Shown piece by piece: positions 44,468 to 55,310 of a stretch of DNA of 64,000 bases. The translations under genes and the position numbers were made by a program. Numbering within the stretch: the stretch's first letter is position 1; every line of letters starts with the position of its first letter. Below the pieces are notes generated by a model. The model did no database searches and had not been told where the DNA came from. It was given only the letters and a program-made list of their open reading frames with translations. This stretch comes from Limnephilus marmoratus (taxonomy: Eukaryota > Arthropoda > Insecta > Trichoptera > Limnephilidae), in assembly GCA_917880885.1 (NCBI GenBank), contig OU862933.1:11809679-11873678 (forward strand), given 5' to 3'.

Positions 44468-44635
44468 CAATGGGGCGAAACTTCCGGTCTTTATATCTTT
44501 AAAAGCACGCCCTTCAGCTAAGAATGGGAACTTTCTTCATGGATGGAGGATAGAGGGCTACCACACAATATAACTCCCGCTATCGTACCGGGACTCTTCT
44601 TTGAGTTTTAGAGACATGCAATTTTTTTTTTAATA
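44468..44635. repeat. Module following block 1, direct repeat with 47005-47175
   Basis: CTTTATATCTTTAAAAGCAC, GCCCTTCAGCTAAGAATG, GGATGGAGGATAGAGGGCTA and CTATCGTACCGGGACTC are matched in order at 47017-47130 (CTTATATCTTCAAAAGCAAG, GCCCTTAAGG, GGGGGATAGAGATCTACC, TTGATCGTACCCGCACTC). So the unit [HSE-like block + module] occurs twice. Confidence 0.7.
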
Positions 44636-44639
44636 ATAT

Positions 44640-46995
44640 AATTATCCAAACTTCAGAACCTTCTAGCCTCGCTGACACCCTCAGCCACTCATTTCTGAAA
44701 GCTTCTTGAACTTTATCCTTCCATAATATCCTGGAGCATAAGGAAACCTTCCAGAACTATCTAGAACCTTCTAGACTCACCGACATACTCCAACGCTCCT
44801 TCCAGAACTTTCTAGAGCTTTATCGAACCTTCTAGAACTTTCCGGAACCTTCTAGACTCACCGACGTACTACGCCACTCCTTCCAGAACTTTCTACAGCT
44901 TTATCGAACCATCTAGAACTTAGGAATTTTGTAGACTCACCGACGTACTCCACCACTCCTTCCTGAGCTTTCTAAAGCTTTATCGAAATTTCTAGAACTT
45001 TTCGGAACCTTCTAAACTCACCAACATACTTTTCCTTATAGATTTTTCTACAGCTTTATCGAACCTCGTAGAACTTTTCGTAAACTTCTAGACTCACCGA
45101 CATACTCACGCCACTCCTTCCAGAACTTTGTACAGCTTTACAGAACCTTGTAGAATATTCCGGAACCTTCTAAACTCACTGACGTGTTCCGTAACTCCTT
45201 CCAATAGCTTTGTTGAACCTTATAGAACTTTCTGGAACCCTCTAGACTTACCAACATATTCCATCATGCTTTCCAGAACTTTCTACAGCTTTATCGAACC
45301 TTTTAGAACTTTCCGAAACCTTCTAGATCCACCGACATATTCCGCCACTCCTTTCAGAACTGTTTGCAGTTTCATCGAACCTTCTGAAACTTTATCGAAT
45401 CCTCTGGAATTTTCCGGAACTTTCTGGACTCACCGACATACTCCACCACTCCTTCTAAAACCGTCTACAGCTTTATCGAAACTCGTAGAACTTTTCGACA
45501 CAAGACATACTCCGCCACTCCTTCCAAAATTTTCTATAGCTTTATCGATCCTTTTAGATCTTTTCGGAACCTTCTATATTCACCGACATACTCCGCCACT
45601 CCTTTTAGAACTTTGTACAGCCCTATCGAACCTTCTAGGACTTCCCACAGTTTTATGGAACCTTCTAGAATTTTTTGGGACCTTCTAGACATATTGACAC
45701 ACTCCTCCACTCCTATCAGAACTTTTTACAGCTTCATGGATCCATCTAGAACTTTGTAGAACTTTATCGAACCTTCTAGAACTTTCCGGACCTTCTAGAC
45801 TCACCGACTTACTCCGCCACTCCTTTCAGAATAGTTTTATACAGTATAGCTTTATCGAACCTTCTAAAACTTCCTACAGCTTTGTGGAATCTTCAAGAAT
45901 TTTCCGGAACATTCTGCACACACCAACATACTCCTCAACTCCTTCTAGAACTTTCTACAGCTTTATCAAACCTTCTAGTACTTTCCGGAACCTTCTAGAC
46001 TCACCGACATACTCCACCACTCCTTCCATTCCTAAAGCTTAATGGAACCTTCTGGATTTTTTTAGGACCTTCTAGACACACACACTCCTATCAGAACTTT
46101 CTACAGCTTTACAAAACCTTCTAGAACTTTATACAGTTTTATCGAACCTTCTAGAACTTTCCGGAAATTCCTAAACCCACCGACATATTCCACCATTCCT
46201 TTCAGAACTTTATACAGCTTTATCGAACCTTCTAGAACTTTCTGGAAACTTCTAGACTCACCGACTTACTCTGCCACTCTTTCTAGAACCGCTTCCAGCT
46301 TTATCTTAACTTCTAGAACTTCCTACAGCTTTGTGGAATATTCTAGAATTTTCCGGAACCTTCTACACACACCGACACACTCCTCCACTCCTTTCAGAAC
46401 TTTGTATAGCTCTATCGAACTTTCTAGAACTTTCGGAATCTTCTAGACTCACTGTCATTTATTTCGGAAAGCTTCTAGAACTTTCTCTATCCACAATTTT
46501 CTAAGCATTTGTGAACCATCAGATCCTTCTAAACTCACCGACTTACTCCGCCAGTCCTTCCAGAACTTTGCACGGCTTTATCGAACCTTCTAGAACTTCT
46601 TACAGCTTTGTGTAATCTTCTAGAATTTTCTGGAACCTTCTAGACACACAGACACACTCCTCTACTCCTTCCAGAACTTTCTAGAACCTTATCAAACCTT
46701 CAGTACTTTCCGGAACCTTCTAGACTCACCAACATACTCCGTCACACCTTCCAGAACTTTCTACAGCTTTATCGAACCTTTGGGACTCACCGACATACTC
46801 CGCACTCTTTCTATAACTTTATACAGCCCAATCGAACCTTCTAGGACTTTCTACAGCTTTATCGAACCTTTTTGAACTTTCCGGAACCTTCTAGACTCGC
46901 TGACATACTCCTCCATTTCTTCCAGAACATTCCGGAGTCTTATCGAATTTTCTAGAAGTTTTCGGAATCTTCCAGACTCTTCTTGAGGTTTCTAG
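44640..46995. repeat. About 81-bp degenerate satellite, HSE-phased (block 2)
   Basis: Roughly 28 imperfect units with the core CTCCGCCACTCCTTCCAGAA, CTTTCTACAGCTTTATCGAA, CCTTCTAGAACTTTCCGGAA and CCTTCTAGACTCACCGACAT. From TTCCAGAA to CTTCTAGAC the TTC and GAA triplets alternate at 5-bp spacing (GAAnnTTCnnGAAnnTTC and so on), for example 44825-44857. The 186-residue frame at 45128-45688 is a product of the repeat and not a gene. Expected role, if any, is DNA binding by heat shock factor; nothing here proves it. Confidence 0.8.
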
Positions 46996-47004
46996 AGTCT
47001 TCTT

Positions 47005-47175
47005 AAAACTTTCAGCCCTTATATCTTCAAAAGCAAGCCCTTAAGGTAAAAACGAATACCCTTATTCCCTAGGGGGGATAGAGATCTACCATACCATATA
47101 ACTCTCTTGATCGTACCCGCACTCGTTTCTGAGTTTTTGCGTTCCGCACGTTTTTTTGGACTTTCTTTTATAATA
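47005..47175. repeat. Module following block 2
   Basis: Second copy of the 44468 module. It ends in CGTTCCGCACGTTTTTTTGG and TTATAATATATCG. GTCGCCTTAGTTCGTATTTG then TCCAACAGACCATTT at 47170-47215 is complemented at 47400-47445 (AAATGGTCTGTTGGACAAAT, CTGAGGCGACGATATAT), so the 47.2-47.4 kb stretch lies between a 45-bp inverted repeat. Confidence 0.65.
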
Positions 47176-47466
47176 TATCGTCGCCTTAGTTCGTATTTGT
47201 CCAACAGACCATTTAAAAATTTTACGGGAGGAGAAGGTTTTCTTTCATTATTTCAATAAAACATTATGATAGGTGTTTGATAAAGCTGTTTCCGTCAAGT
47301 TAAAGGTCTCATTAGTTTAAATAATTCTCAGTAAAGTGATTAACTTTTGTTTTTAATACTTTATTTTTAATTTTAAAGTGGAGTTTGAACAAAAACTAAA
47401 ATGGTCTGTTGGACAAATAAGAACTGAGGCGACGATATATTGATTACATAGTACCTATTAGGAATC

Positions 47467-47919
47467 AGTAATAAATCAGATACGTTTTAATATTTTCACG
47501 GCCAAAAGCATTTTCGTTAGTTGTTTTGGGGGTGTTATGCCGTGTTGCGCTACCTCCTTCTTTAGCCATCGTTTCGGACATCGGACAACGTTGCAGTGTC
47601 CATCATCAGGGCAGATCCGCTAGATGTGTAATTTTAGATGTGAAGTGTGTGCTTATTTACTTCGACGCGATACCGTGTGGCCAGCTCCACTGACTTTCAC
47701 CGGTACAAAATAACCGTGATAAGCAGTGGTGTCATTGCCGCGGAACGGAATAGAAAGTTCACTAAATCGTGGTATTTATGCTAGCCAGGGGCAAGTCCGT
47801 TTGCGAATTGCCGACGGAAGTGACTCCATCTCTTAACGAATTCACGAGCTGGCATTACGAAGGAGGTAGCGCAACACGGCATAACACCCCAAAAACAACT
47901 AACGAAAAGTAATAAATCA
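47467..47919 (-). mobile_element. Penelope-like insertion, 429 bp, with 12-bp TSD
   Basis: The element 47479-47907 lies between exact copies of AGTAATAAATCA (47467-47478 and 47908-47919). The minus strand of the left part carries CTGATGA (complement at 47613-47619), a stem and GAAAC (complement at 47571-47575), with the flanks seen at 24505 and 34600. The right end GGAGGTAGCGCAACACGGCA, TAACACCCCAAAAACAA is an inverted copy of the left end. The 190 bp between (from about 47681) have higher GC and match nothing else here. Confidence 0.7.
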
Positions 47920-48175
47920 AGTTTTTTTATCAGTATTCATTCATTGCCGTATAAATATGGATGAATTTTTTAAAAATTGTAAATAATGTATGAATTCCTT
48001 TAAATCGTTGACACGTTGCCGATGTTGAGATACCAGCCGGCGTAAGAAACTCTGAGACCAAATAATACATATATGTGCATACTGGGTTAGAATTTTTTTA
48101 AACTAAATAAAAAAGAATATAACCAGTTTATTCTCAAAGAAAATGGCCTTACTTCCATTCGAATGTAATACTTAC
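47920..48175. other. No gene recognised
   Basis: AT-rich stretch following the Penelope-like insertion. Confidence 0.4.
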
Positions 48176-48330
48176 TAAAAGGTCGGTACTTTCCGAAGCC
48201 ATAATTGGCCCGCCGGGACATTCCCAACGCGACCCTGGCGGCATCGCAGCCAGAACAGCCAGTGGCAGAACAAAGATACCGAGAAGGTAGTTGCAAAGTA
48301 TTCCAGAGGTGGATGTAGTAAGATAAGTTC
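48176..48330 (-). other. Possible orphan exon with a strong splice donor
   Basis: On the minus strand a non-repeat, GC-richer stretch has an open frame reading GILCNYLLGIFVLPLAVLAA, MPPGSRWECPGG, PIMASESTDLL and then GTAAGTATT exactly after the Leu codon (donor at 48175-48170). The hydrophobic Leu/Val stretch followed by small residues would suit a signal peptide or membrane segment. A second frame (CSATGCSGCDAARVALG) is open too, so the reading is ambiguous. No acceptor partner, ATG or next exon was found. Treat as a hint only. Confidence 0.2.
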
Positions 48331-48424
48331 CCGGGATGGAATTGGGAAGGAACTCGGCTCTTAGATTTATTACTCCCGAGACAGCCGGAGCAGGGAACAA
48401 ACAATTCCGACCAAATCAAATGAC

Positions 48425-49615
48425 TCCTCCATCATGAATTGAGAGGGGAATTATTATTACAGTAGATGGAGAGGCAGCCAACAAATGGAATACTTTTGAT
48501 TTGTTTTAGGTAAGGACATCTTAACGATTTTAAAAAGTTCTATTGACCTTAGAAATTGAGAACTCGTTTATTTGGGAAACAAACTTTAAAATTTCAATGA
48601 ATACTGCGGAAAATTTTCAGTTACACGACGAGACACGGACGGACGTACTTAAATTAGGTCTATTAGAATTAAAACTTAACCACTGGAGCGGCTGGGCGAT
48701 TTTTAACTTTTGCCTCGGATTGCTCGTGATATTTTCGTGTCCGTTTTGAATATTTTCCGCCGACATTGAAAAAAATCATACCTCCGAATTTTGATATGGA
48801 GATATACAAATTGATTATAGTTATATATAGCCATTGAATTCACCTATCTTTTGTCGATTATCACATATTCGTAGGAATTATAAAAAAAAATATTATAAAA
48901 TCGTAAACTTTAAAAACGTGCGAATCCTGCGTGTTAGTTCCTTTAAAATTACCCTAAATGTTACTTTTTCAAGTCAACATTAGATATTTTCTACACGTTG
49001 TCTATGGCCTATTTGATAACCACAGAAGAAAACATATTTTAAAAATCTCAATTTTAAATTGTAAACAGCTGTTCGGATATTTTGCTCGAAAAATGTTTTA
49101 TAGATTTTTGAGATCGCGAAGTGTCAAAATGAAATCCACTTTTTAGTATGTTGAAATACATTTACCACAAAGTAACTATATGAAATTAGAAGGATACTTT
49201 CATTGTCTACAATTATCAATAAGAATTAACATGATTTTTGTTTTATTTTACCAAAATAATCGTTTTACAAATACACCTTAAATCACAATATCAAAATCAA
49301 ACTGCAGCTTCATAAACATTTGTGACCTAACATTAGATATTTATCACCATGTTTTTATATGACGTAGTAAAACAAAATACGAGGTTTTTAATAAGATATA
49401 TATCATAAGAATACGTAGTACTAACCTCTTAGAATACTTGCATGAATTTGGTTGAGTTTCGCAATTTCCACTCTGACAAAATATGCAATCTGACAGCTGG
49501 CTTTGGTTTTCATTTACTGGATTAAAACTTTTCAAACCTAATTGAAATATACATGTATATCTTTGTTATGAATTGTTCTAGTTGAAAAACTATAGTTTAA
49601 TTGCACACGTCGTGT
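48425..49615. other. No gene recognised
   Basis: AT-rich, mostly unique DNA with scattered short frames. No motif or shared repeat. Confidence 0.45.
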
Positions 49616-49618
49616 AAT

Positions 49619-49745
49619 TTTTTTTTTTTTTTTTTTTTAAGTTTTCTTTATTCATTGAAAAATTTTTTTTACAAATGTTGGGGATTTTTCGACCACCATG
49701 CTAGGCACATGCCCGTGTTGTGTTGTGGTGGTCGATTTTTTATAC
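49619..49745 (-). mobile_element. Possible retroposon 3' end (minus) with hairpin
   Basis: A 22-base T run (49619-49640) followed by an inverted repeat, TCGACCACCA (49690-49699) and TGGTGGTCGA (49726-49735), around GGCACATGCCCGTG. A poly(A) end (minus) with a 3' hairpin is what a retroposon tail looks like, but no family is recognised upstream. Confidence 0.35.
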
Positions 49746-50639
49746 AGTAAATTAACATATGCAAGAATGTGTGAGAGTATTAAGAAAATATATACATAAA
49801 ATAATATAATAATAAAGAATATTATATAATACAAAATAGTATAAAAGAATTTAATTTAAAAGATTTACGATTATAAAATCAGAGAGAGTACTTAATGGTA
49901 AGCAAATGAGGAAGGATTTTTATGTTGAAAATCTACATTATTTAACACCAATTTTTGTACAATTAAATGTTGGGCTTTATTCTTCAAGTCCGGCGAATTA
50001 CATTGAACAGCTGTACAGTAAGTATGTAGTATATAGTATAGTTGTTCATGTTTCGGTCCGGCGAATACTAAATTATAATTATTGTTACCATGGTTATTGC
50101 TGGGAAGTACATATGGGACTTCGTCGGATTCGATACACAGTGGTGCCAAACAGTTTTAAGTAAATAGTCTAAAAGTATTTAAACTTTCAGCTAATTATAT
50201 TATAGTAATTACGTATAGTTCTTTACAGACAAAAAACTTTTATTGGTGGTATATAATCTATTATCAATTTTATTTATAAAAAGTAACTCAAACTTAAATA
50301 CACAGTTTCGTCGTGGAGCTGGTGAAATAAAACCAAGAAACAAAGAATAAAAAAATAAATAAATAAAAAAAGGCTTGGAGTGGAAAGGGCTAAGAAATGA
50401 TTTTCTTTTCTCCCATTTTGATAAAACAAAGTTTTTAGGTTTATTATATTTTCACAATGAAAATAAAACAAATGATAATAAATAAAATGATAATAAAATA
50501 AAATTATGTTTTCCTCCAAATAAATGAAGTAAAATGGTATATTATATTATACAGATAACAGTAATAAAAGCAGTTTAGGCAAATGTTGACCTTCATAATA
50601 AAATTATATTATATAATTATATATCTATCCCTGTTTTAG
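49746..50639. other. No gene recognised
   Basis: AT-rich; ATAA/AAAT runs account for the short frames. Confidence 0.45.
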
Positions 50640-51490
50640 GAGAAAATGTTAAGTTAAGTTAATTAAGTTAGTTTAGGTAATCTAGTTAATTTAAGTTGAT
50701 TCAAGTTAGCCTAAATTAATGATGTGAGGCATTCTTTACAATAGTCCCTTCCCTTTAGAATCAACCAGTTCTGAACCCTTGTGATATAACTATCGCCAGT
50801 TTTCGATTTCCTGATATCAATACTCAGCGAATTCAACATTTTGGGCGCAATGTAAGAGAACTGGCGCTGTGCGAAGGCTGTTTTTGTTGGAGGAATTATG
50901 CATTTTAGTTGGGATGAGTACCGGGTGCGAATTCTTTGTTGTGTTTTTTTCATCAAATCCTTTTTCCATAAATATATGAGAATCGTCTTTATGTATAATT
51001 GTCGAATGTCTAATACTGTGAGTTTTTCAAAAAGTGGTTCTGATGGGTGTGATGGGTTACATTTGAATATTATCCTTAGCAATAGTTTTTGTATTAAGAC
51101 CATGGGATGAAGAATTGATGTTGCACAACCTCCCCATCCTATAATACCATATGTGGCAATTGATTGAAAAAGTGCAAAGTAAACACATCTTAGTGTTTGT
51201 AGGTTAAGGATAGATCTAAGAGAGTAGAAAATGTAACATAATTTGCGAAGTCTATTTGTTACAGAATTTATGTGTGCCTCCCATCGTAATTGATCATCTA
51301 TGATAACTCCCAAGTACTTAATTTCGTTTGATAATTTTAGGTTATCGCATGAGCAGTTTTTGTGAGGTGATGTAGGTGTGTTAAGGTTCTGTGAACATGA
51401 ATGTATGGTAAGTTTTTGGCAGTTGTGGAGGAGATTAGGATTACGTATGGAAAAAAGTAGATACTTTGTTTTATCTATATTAATCTATAT
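50640..51490 (-). pseudogene. CR1/Jockey-like LINE 3' fragment (minus), long open frame
   Basis: The minus-strand frame is open from about 51487 to 50711, longer than the 200 residues counted from the TTG at 51313. It reads INIDKTKYLLFSIRNPN, KLSNEIKYLGVIIDDQLRWE, AHINSVTNRLRKLCYIFYSL, LFQSIATYGIIGWGG, LIQKLLLRIIFKCNPSHPSE and APKMLNSLSIDIRK. KYLGxxIDxxLxWxxHI after the palm, then YGIxxWG, is diagnostic for Jockey/CR1-like RTs. Intact over 255 codons, so fairly young, but 5'-truncated before the palm. TTAAG-type repeats at 50650-50705 form its tail region. Confidence 0.8.
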
Positions 51491-52010
51491 TAGGTCGATA
51501 ATTGCAAAAAGAAACACAAAAATCGGATGAAATTCGAAATTTTAATTTTACTTACGTAAAACATGTAAAAGGGCACTAATTTTTAATTTGAACGAATTGA
51601 AAACACGTTAAATAGATGGATAATTGAATTTTGGGAACTGTCGTACATAAACACGTAATAAAAATCAATTAAAATGATCACTTTCACCTCATTCTAAGCA
51701 AACACACGGCAGTCAGTTTAAACGAGATTTTTTGTCAACTACGCGAAATACATGCTTTTTAGATCTTTCTAGTTAATCGTGGACCCAAAATAATAGAAAC
51801 ATCTATGAAAAGTCCTTTAAAGAATTTTATAAACTGCATTATTATGCGAATCACAGATCGCGGGAGTTTTTGAAAATATTAAAAAAAAAATTAATGCATC
51901 TAGGGAAAATATGATGAAATTCAGCAGCTAAGCAAACCCAGGTTTGTGTGTGGTGCTGAAATTCAGCAAAAAGCTCCCCAGTGGTTATCCTAACCTTTTT
52001 AAATTGTGTG
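51491..52010. other. No gene recognised
   Basis: Only a short inverted TGAAATTCAGCA/TGCTGAAATTCAGCA pair near 51915-51965 stands out. Confidence 0.4.
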
Positions 52011-52092
52011 GCGCCGCCCCGGAAACCATTTGTTGGATAACCAACACCCCTGCCGTAGGTCACTCATTGACCTATGGCAGTGGTGTTGATTA
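52011..52092. mobile_element. SINE-B 5'-end fragments, head to head
   Basis: GCGCCGCCCCGGAAACCATT then GGATAACCAACACCCCTGCC and GTAGGTCACTC (plus), directly followed by GACCTATGGCAGTGGTGTTG (complement of the same part). The two form a 25-bp hairpin with an 8-base loop. Confidence 0.65.
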
Positions 52093-53087
52093 CATTTTTC
52101 ATTTTAGATGAACACGTAAATTAACGCCGGACTGAATTAAAATGACTTAAAAAGTAATTAATAACTTCACTAACATCAATGGTTTGTCATAAAAGAAACG
52201 TGCCAGAATATTAATTATTATAGTTTAAGTAATCCCATATAACGCATAATCTATGGAAAGCTTTAAAGAATTTTCTTTTGAGTAAAATTCTTTTCAGGGT
52301 AGGTAAATCACGTCAATTAGTGTTGAATGGACGTTAGAACTTGATTAATTTGCATATTAAAGTTGCCTCATCATGTTACATGGTAATTAATATGTAATCA
52401 TGCTTTTACTTGGACAAAAAACGTGTCGGTGTAATTTCAAATTTTTTATTTTTTGATACAATGTTTGGCCACTATCAAAACATTAACTTCACGAAAAATA
52501 AGGCATTTTAAACAATTTACGAAATTTTCTTGAACAGGCTGTTAAATAGAGAAGAAAAACAATAACTGACATTGAAACTGAAATTGAGTCTGATATTTTA
52601 CCTCTTAATGTAGTAAAGCTAATTAATGTGTCCAATGTATTTAGCTTCTTCGTCCTCGCTCTGCATAAAATTATCTCTTCGAAGTCGAACTTTTCTTAGA
52701 GTTTGGATGTGATGAACAGATGCGATGAAAACAAAATACTATTTTCAAGAAACAATGATCTCACTTTAAAAAATCTTAACTTTTTCATTTTTGGAGAAAG
52801 AATTTAACTGTTTTTACTGAGAATACACTCAACTAATGCCAAAATTCTCCAAGACCCTTTCAGAGCCAGGATGAACTAATAATGTTGCAACCAGACGTAT
52901 AAACCAGTAGTGCTGAAGGAGTAATGCGAGAGAATACTGGCATCGAACAGCAAAAAATAATCTAATTTTCAATCACCGAAAGTAATTGTATTTTGAGTAA
53001 TTAGACCAACTTCATAAGCAAGGATTTATAAACCTGCTTTCGGTGAAAATCCCGTCTGCCAACATTCTGTTTTCGTTACATTTCAAA
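52093..53087. other. No gene recognised
   Basis: AT-rich, unique in this window, no protein-like frame. Confidence 0.45.
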
Positions 53088-53155
53088 TTTGGGAGGTGGG
53101 TATGGGTACCTCCGCCACAGGAACCATTTATTGGATAAACAACACCTTTGCCATA
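53088..53155 (+). mobile_element. SINE-B 5'-end fragment (plus)
   Basis: AATTTGGGAGGTGGGTATGG, GTACCTCCGCCACAGGAACC, ATTTATTGGATAAACAACAC and CTTTGCCATA, then the match stops. Confidence 0.7.
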
Positions 53156-53337
53156 ACTACGTGTTCGAAGTTTTCCCTCAAGTCACTTGTCAAATTCTTT
53201 ATGTTTTGTTTAATAGTGTCGATTAATATTGTATCGACGCGACGCCGGAAAGGATAAATAGCTAAAGCGCCATACAGCAGAACTTGTTCAAATGAAAATT
53301 GGACAGTTGGAAATTGTTCCATTTCCAATCACTTTTT

Positions 53338-53995
53338 TTAAAATTTACGTACTTGACTGCCAGTTTGCTTTTTGTTGTCTATAAGTGAAAACTTTAGATC
53401 ACATATTTTTTGGTTGTTTTTCTCTAAACAAAATTCCACCCTTCTCTCAAAAGCCTTATCAAAAATATCACCTCTCTTCCATTCAACATCTTCGTTATCT
53501 CTCTTTCTCTCTAAATTTGACACCAATGATCCACATTATTATGAAATTTAATCATTTATATAAAGTTATCAAGTATCATGTCGCCTCAAAGATATTGAAA
53601 TATAAGTAGATGTGCTATCTGCTGTTTTTACTATGTTGGTCTGCACTTCCGGGTGTCGCCGATATTGTTTACCAATTAACAAATAAACTAAAAGAACAAA
53701 TAATAATTAACGAATAATCCAAACGAACGTTAAACTAAATGAACGAATTCTTTCCTTATTTAAAATATATTGTTAACCAATATTAATGCACATTTTCAAA
53801 AAATCAACGAAATGAACAAATTCTATTTGTATGAAAACTACTCTAATTAGCGCGTAGTCCGGCGACAGTTGCGCGGACACCATAACATATCTATTATGTA
53901 TTTGAATATCTTTGTGTCGCCTCCTTTCTCCATAATTTGAAAAGATGGTTTAGAACACCGTTGAAAGGTCAAAACTAGAAACATTGAATAAAGCA
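53338..53995 (+). pseudogene. I-like retrotransposon 3' relic, split by a MITE
   Basis: 53345-53600 encodes a decayed form of the ORF2 end: KTLDHIFFGCFSLNKIPPF parallels GNLDHIFFDCPSLNKYPLF of the element at 39274-43011, and IHIIMKFNHLYKVIK parallels its last residues. After the MITE (53587-53914) the 3' UTR resumes: CTCCATAATTTGAAAAGATG, GTTTAGAACACCGTTGAAAG, then GAAACATTGAATAAA. So the same family has an older copy here, with domains before the C-terminal CCHC lost. Confidence 0.75.
53587..53914. mobile_element. hAT-type MITE, 328 bp (copy 2)
   Basis: TIRs CAAAGATATTGAAATATA / TGTATTTGAATATCTTTG with an exact 8-bp target-site duplication TGTCGCCT (53579-53586, 53915-53922). Internal sequence is the complement of 36603-36924 (GGTGTCCGCGCAACTGTCG and CAATATCGGCGACACCCGG in mirrored order). 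No ORF. Confidence 0.88.
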
Positions 53996-54284
53996 ATTAA
54001 TTTGAGTTAGGTATGTAAGCCAACGACCAAGTGATGTAAGCATAATAAATTGAAATAAATCGCATGACCAAACTAGATTATGATTTCTTTCTTGTTCGAG
54101 TGTTTTTTTTAACTTTTGTAACAAAAAAGTTTTTCAAAGTAAAAAAAAAAGTTTCGTCAAATTATCTGATTGTCTATTACATTTCAAGTTTTTGACGTTC
54201 CTTACTTTATTTTTTTAGCAATTTGTTTCTTAAAAAATACAAAATTCACAAACGCTTTTCAAAGTAATAATTTTGTCCTTATGA

Positions 54285-54440
54285 TTTGAGATTTTCACGG
54301 CTGAAAGTTTTCCCGTGATTAACTGCTCCTTCAGCCAACGTTTCGAGTGAGTTTCAGCGTCCATCACATCACAGCACCGTTGCCGAAATTTTGACTAAAG
54401 GAAAAAGAAGCGAAACACGGCATAATAACACAATAAGTAA
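54285..54440. mobile_element. Diverged Penelope-like terminal piece
   Basis: Reads GAGATTTTCACGGCTGAAAG, CTGCTCCTTCAGCCAACGTTT, then CGAGTGAGTTTCAGCG and a final GAAGCGAAACACGGCATAAT. The order ATTTTCACGGC...AAAG, (C)CTTC...GCCAACGTTTC, ACACGGCATAA is that of the elements at 24505 and 47479, but the hammerhead-type core is broken. Confidence 0.45.
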
Positions 54441-54509
54441 TCTCGATATGTTGGCCTTAATCATTGGGATTTTTATGCAATGTATTTTTAATCATCAAGT
54501 ATCAATAGG

Positions 54510-54895
54510 CGACGTGAGGCATTCGAGATGTGGATCTACAGAAGAATACTTAAAATAAGCTGGATGGACAGGGTTACAAACGAAAATGTTATGGTTCGGA
54601 TGAATAAAGAAAAGGAAGTAATTAAAACTATAAAAATCCGAAAACTTCAATATCTTGGACATGTGATGAGACATTCAGAGAAGTATGAGATCATGCATCT
54701 CATAATGCAGGAAAAGATTGCCGGAAGACGGGGCCCTGGAAGAAGAAGAACCTCATGGCTGAAAAACCAGAGACAGTGGTTTGGCCAGTCTACCGTGGAG
54801 ATGTTCCGGGCCGCAGTAAACAAAGTCCGCATAGCCAACATGATAGCCAACGTCCGTTGAACGGACAGGGCACAAGAAGAAGAAGAAGTATCAAA
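54510..54895 (+). pseudogene. RTE-type LINE C-terminal fragment (plus)
   Basis: Open frame 54528-54860 reads MWIYRRILKISWMDRVTNE, NVMVRMNKEKEVIKTIKIRK, LQYLGHVMRHSEKYEIMHLI, MQEKIAGRRGPGRRRTSWLK, NQRQWFGQSTVEMFRAAVNK and VRIANMIANVR-stop. This is the hallmark end of RTE-clade ORF2 (MW-RR-LKISW-D-VTN ... LGH-MR ... GRRG-GRRR-SWL-N-R-W). The DNA ends GAAGAAGAAGAAG, the usual RTE tail. Complete from MW to the stop but with no RT core, so a 5'-truncated copy. Confidence 0.85.
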
Positions 54896-55310
54896 GTAGA
54901 AAAATTCGACACAACGTTGATATACGTTGACAAAGTTTTAAAAACTGCAAAACCAATTTATTTTTGAAATAGAGAGAATGTGAACTTTGCGTATTATTAA
55001 AACAATGTATATAACTTCTAGACATACAAGCTAAAAGGTAAGATTGGCTTAAAACCTAGAATGATGAAAGAATGAAATAAATATTATTTCAATTTGTTCT
55101 TTTTGCCTTTTGCCTTATTATTTCCATAATCTGCGTTAAATCGTCTACTTGTCATGTTACCGCATTTTTCTCCTGAACCGTCAGTAAAATATACGGTACA
55201 GAAAATAATGCTTTGTTCATAGGGGTATCTAATTGACAAAACATCATGTTTAGGGTAGACTTAATAATGGGGAATACAGAAGCAGAACCACCATTATCCA
55301 CACTTTGTCC
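54896..55310. other. AT-rich stretch, no gene seen
   Basis: Nothing recognised. Confidence 0.45.

Noticed and set aside
45128..45688. 186-residue open frame on the plus strand
   Set aside because: It runs along the 81-bp satellite; its F-R-N-L-L/P-T-Y-S repeats are the repeat unit translated.
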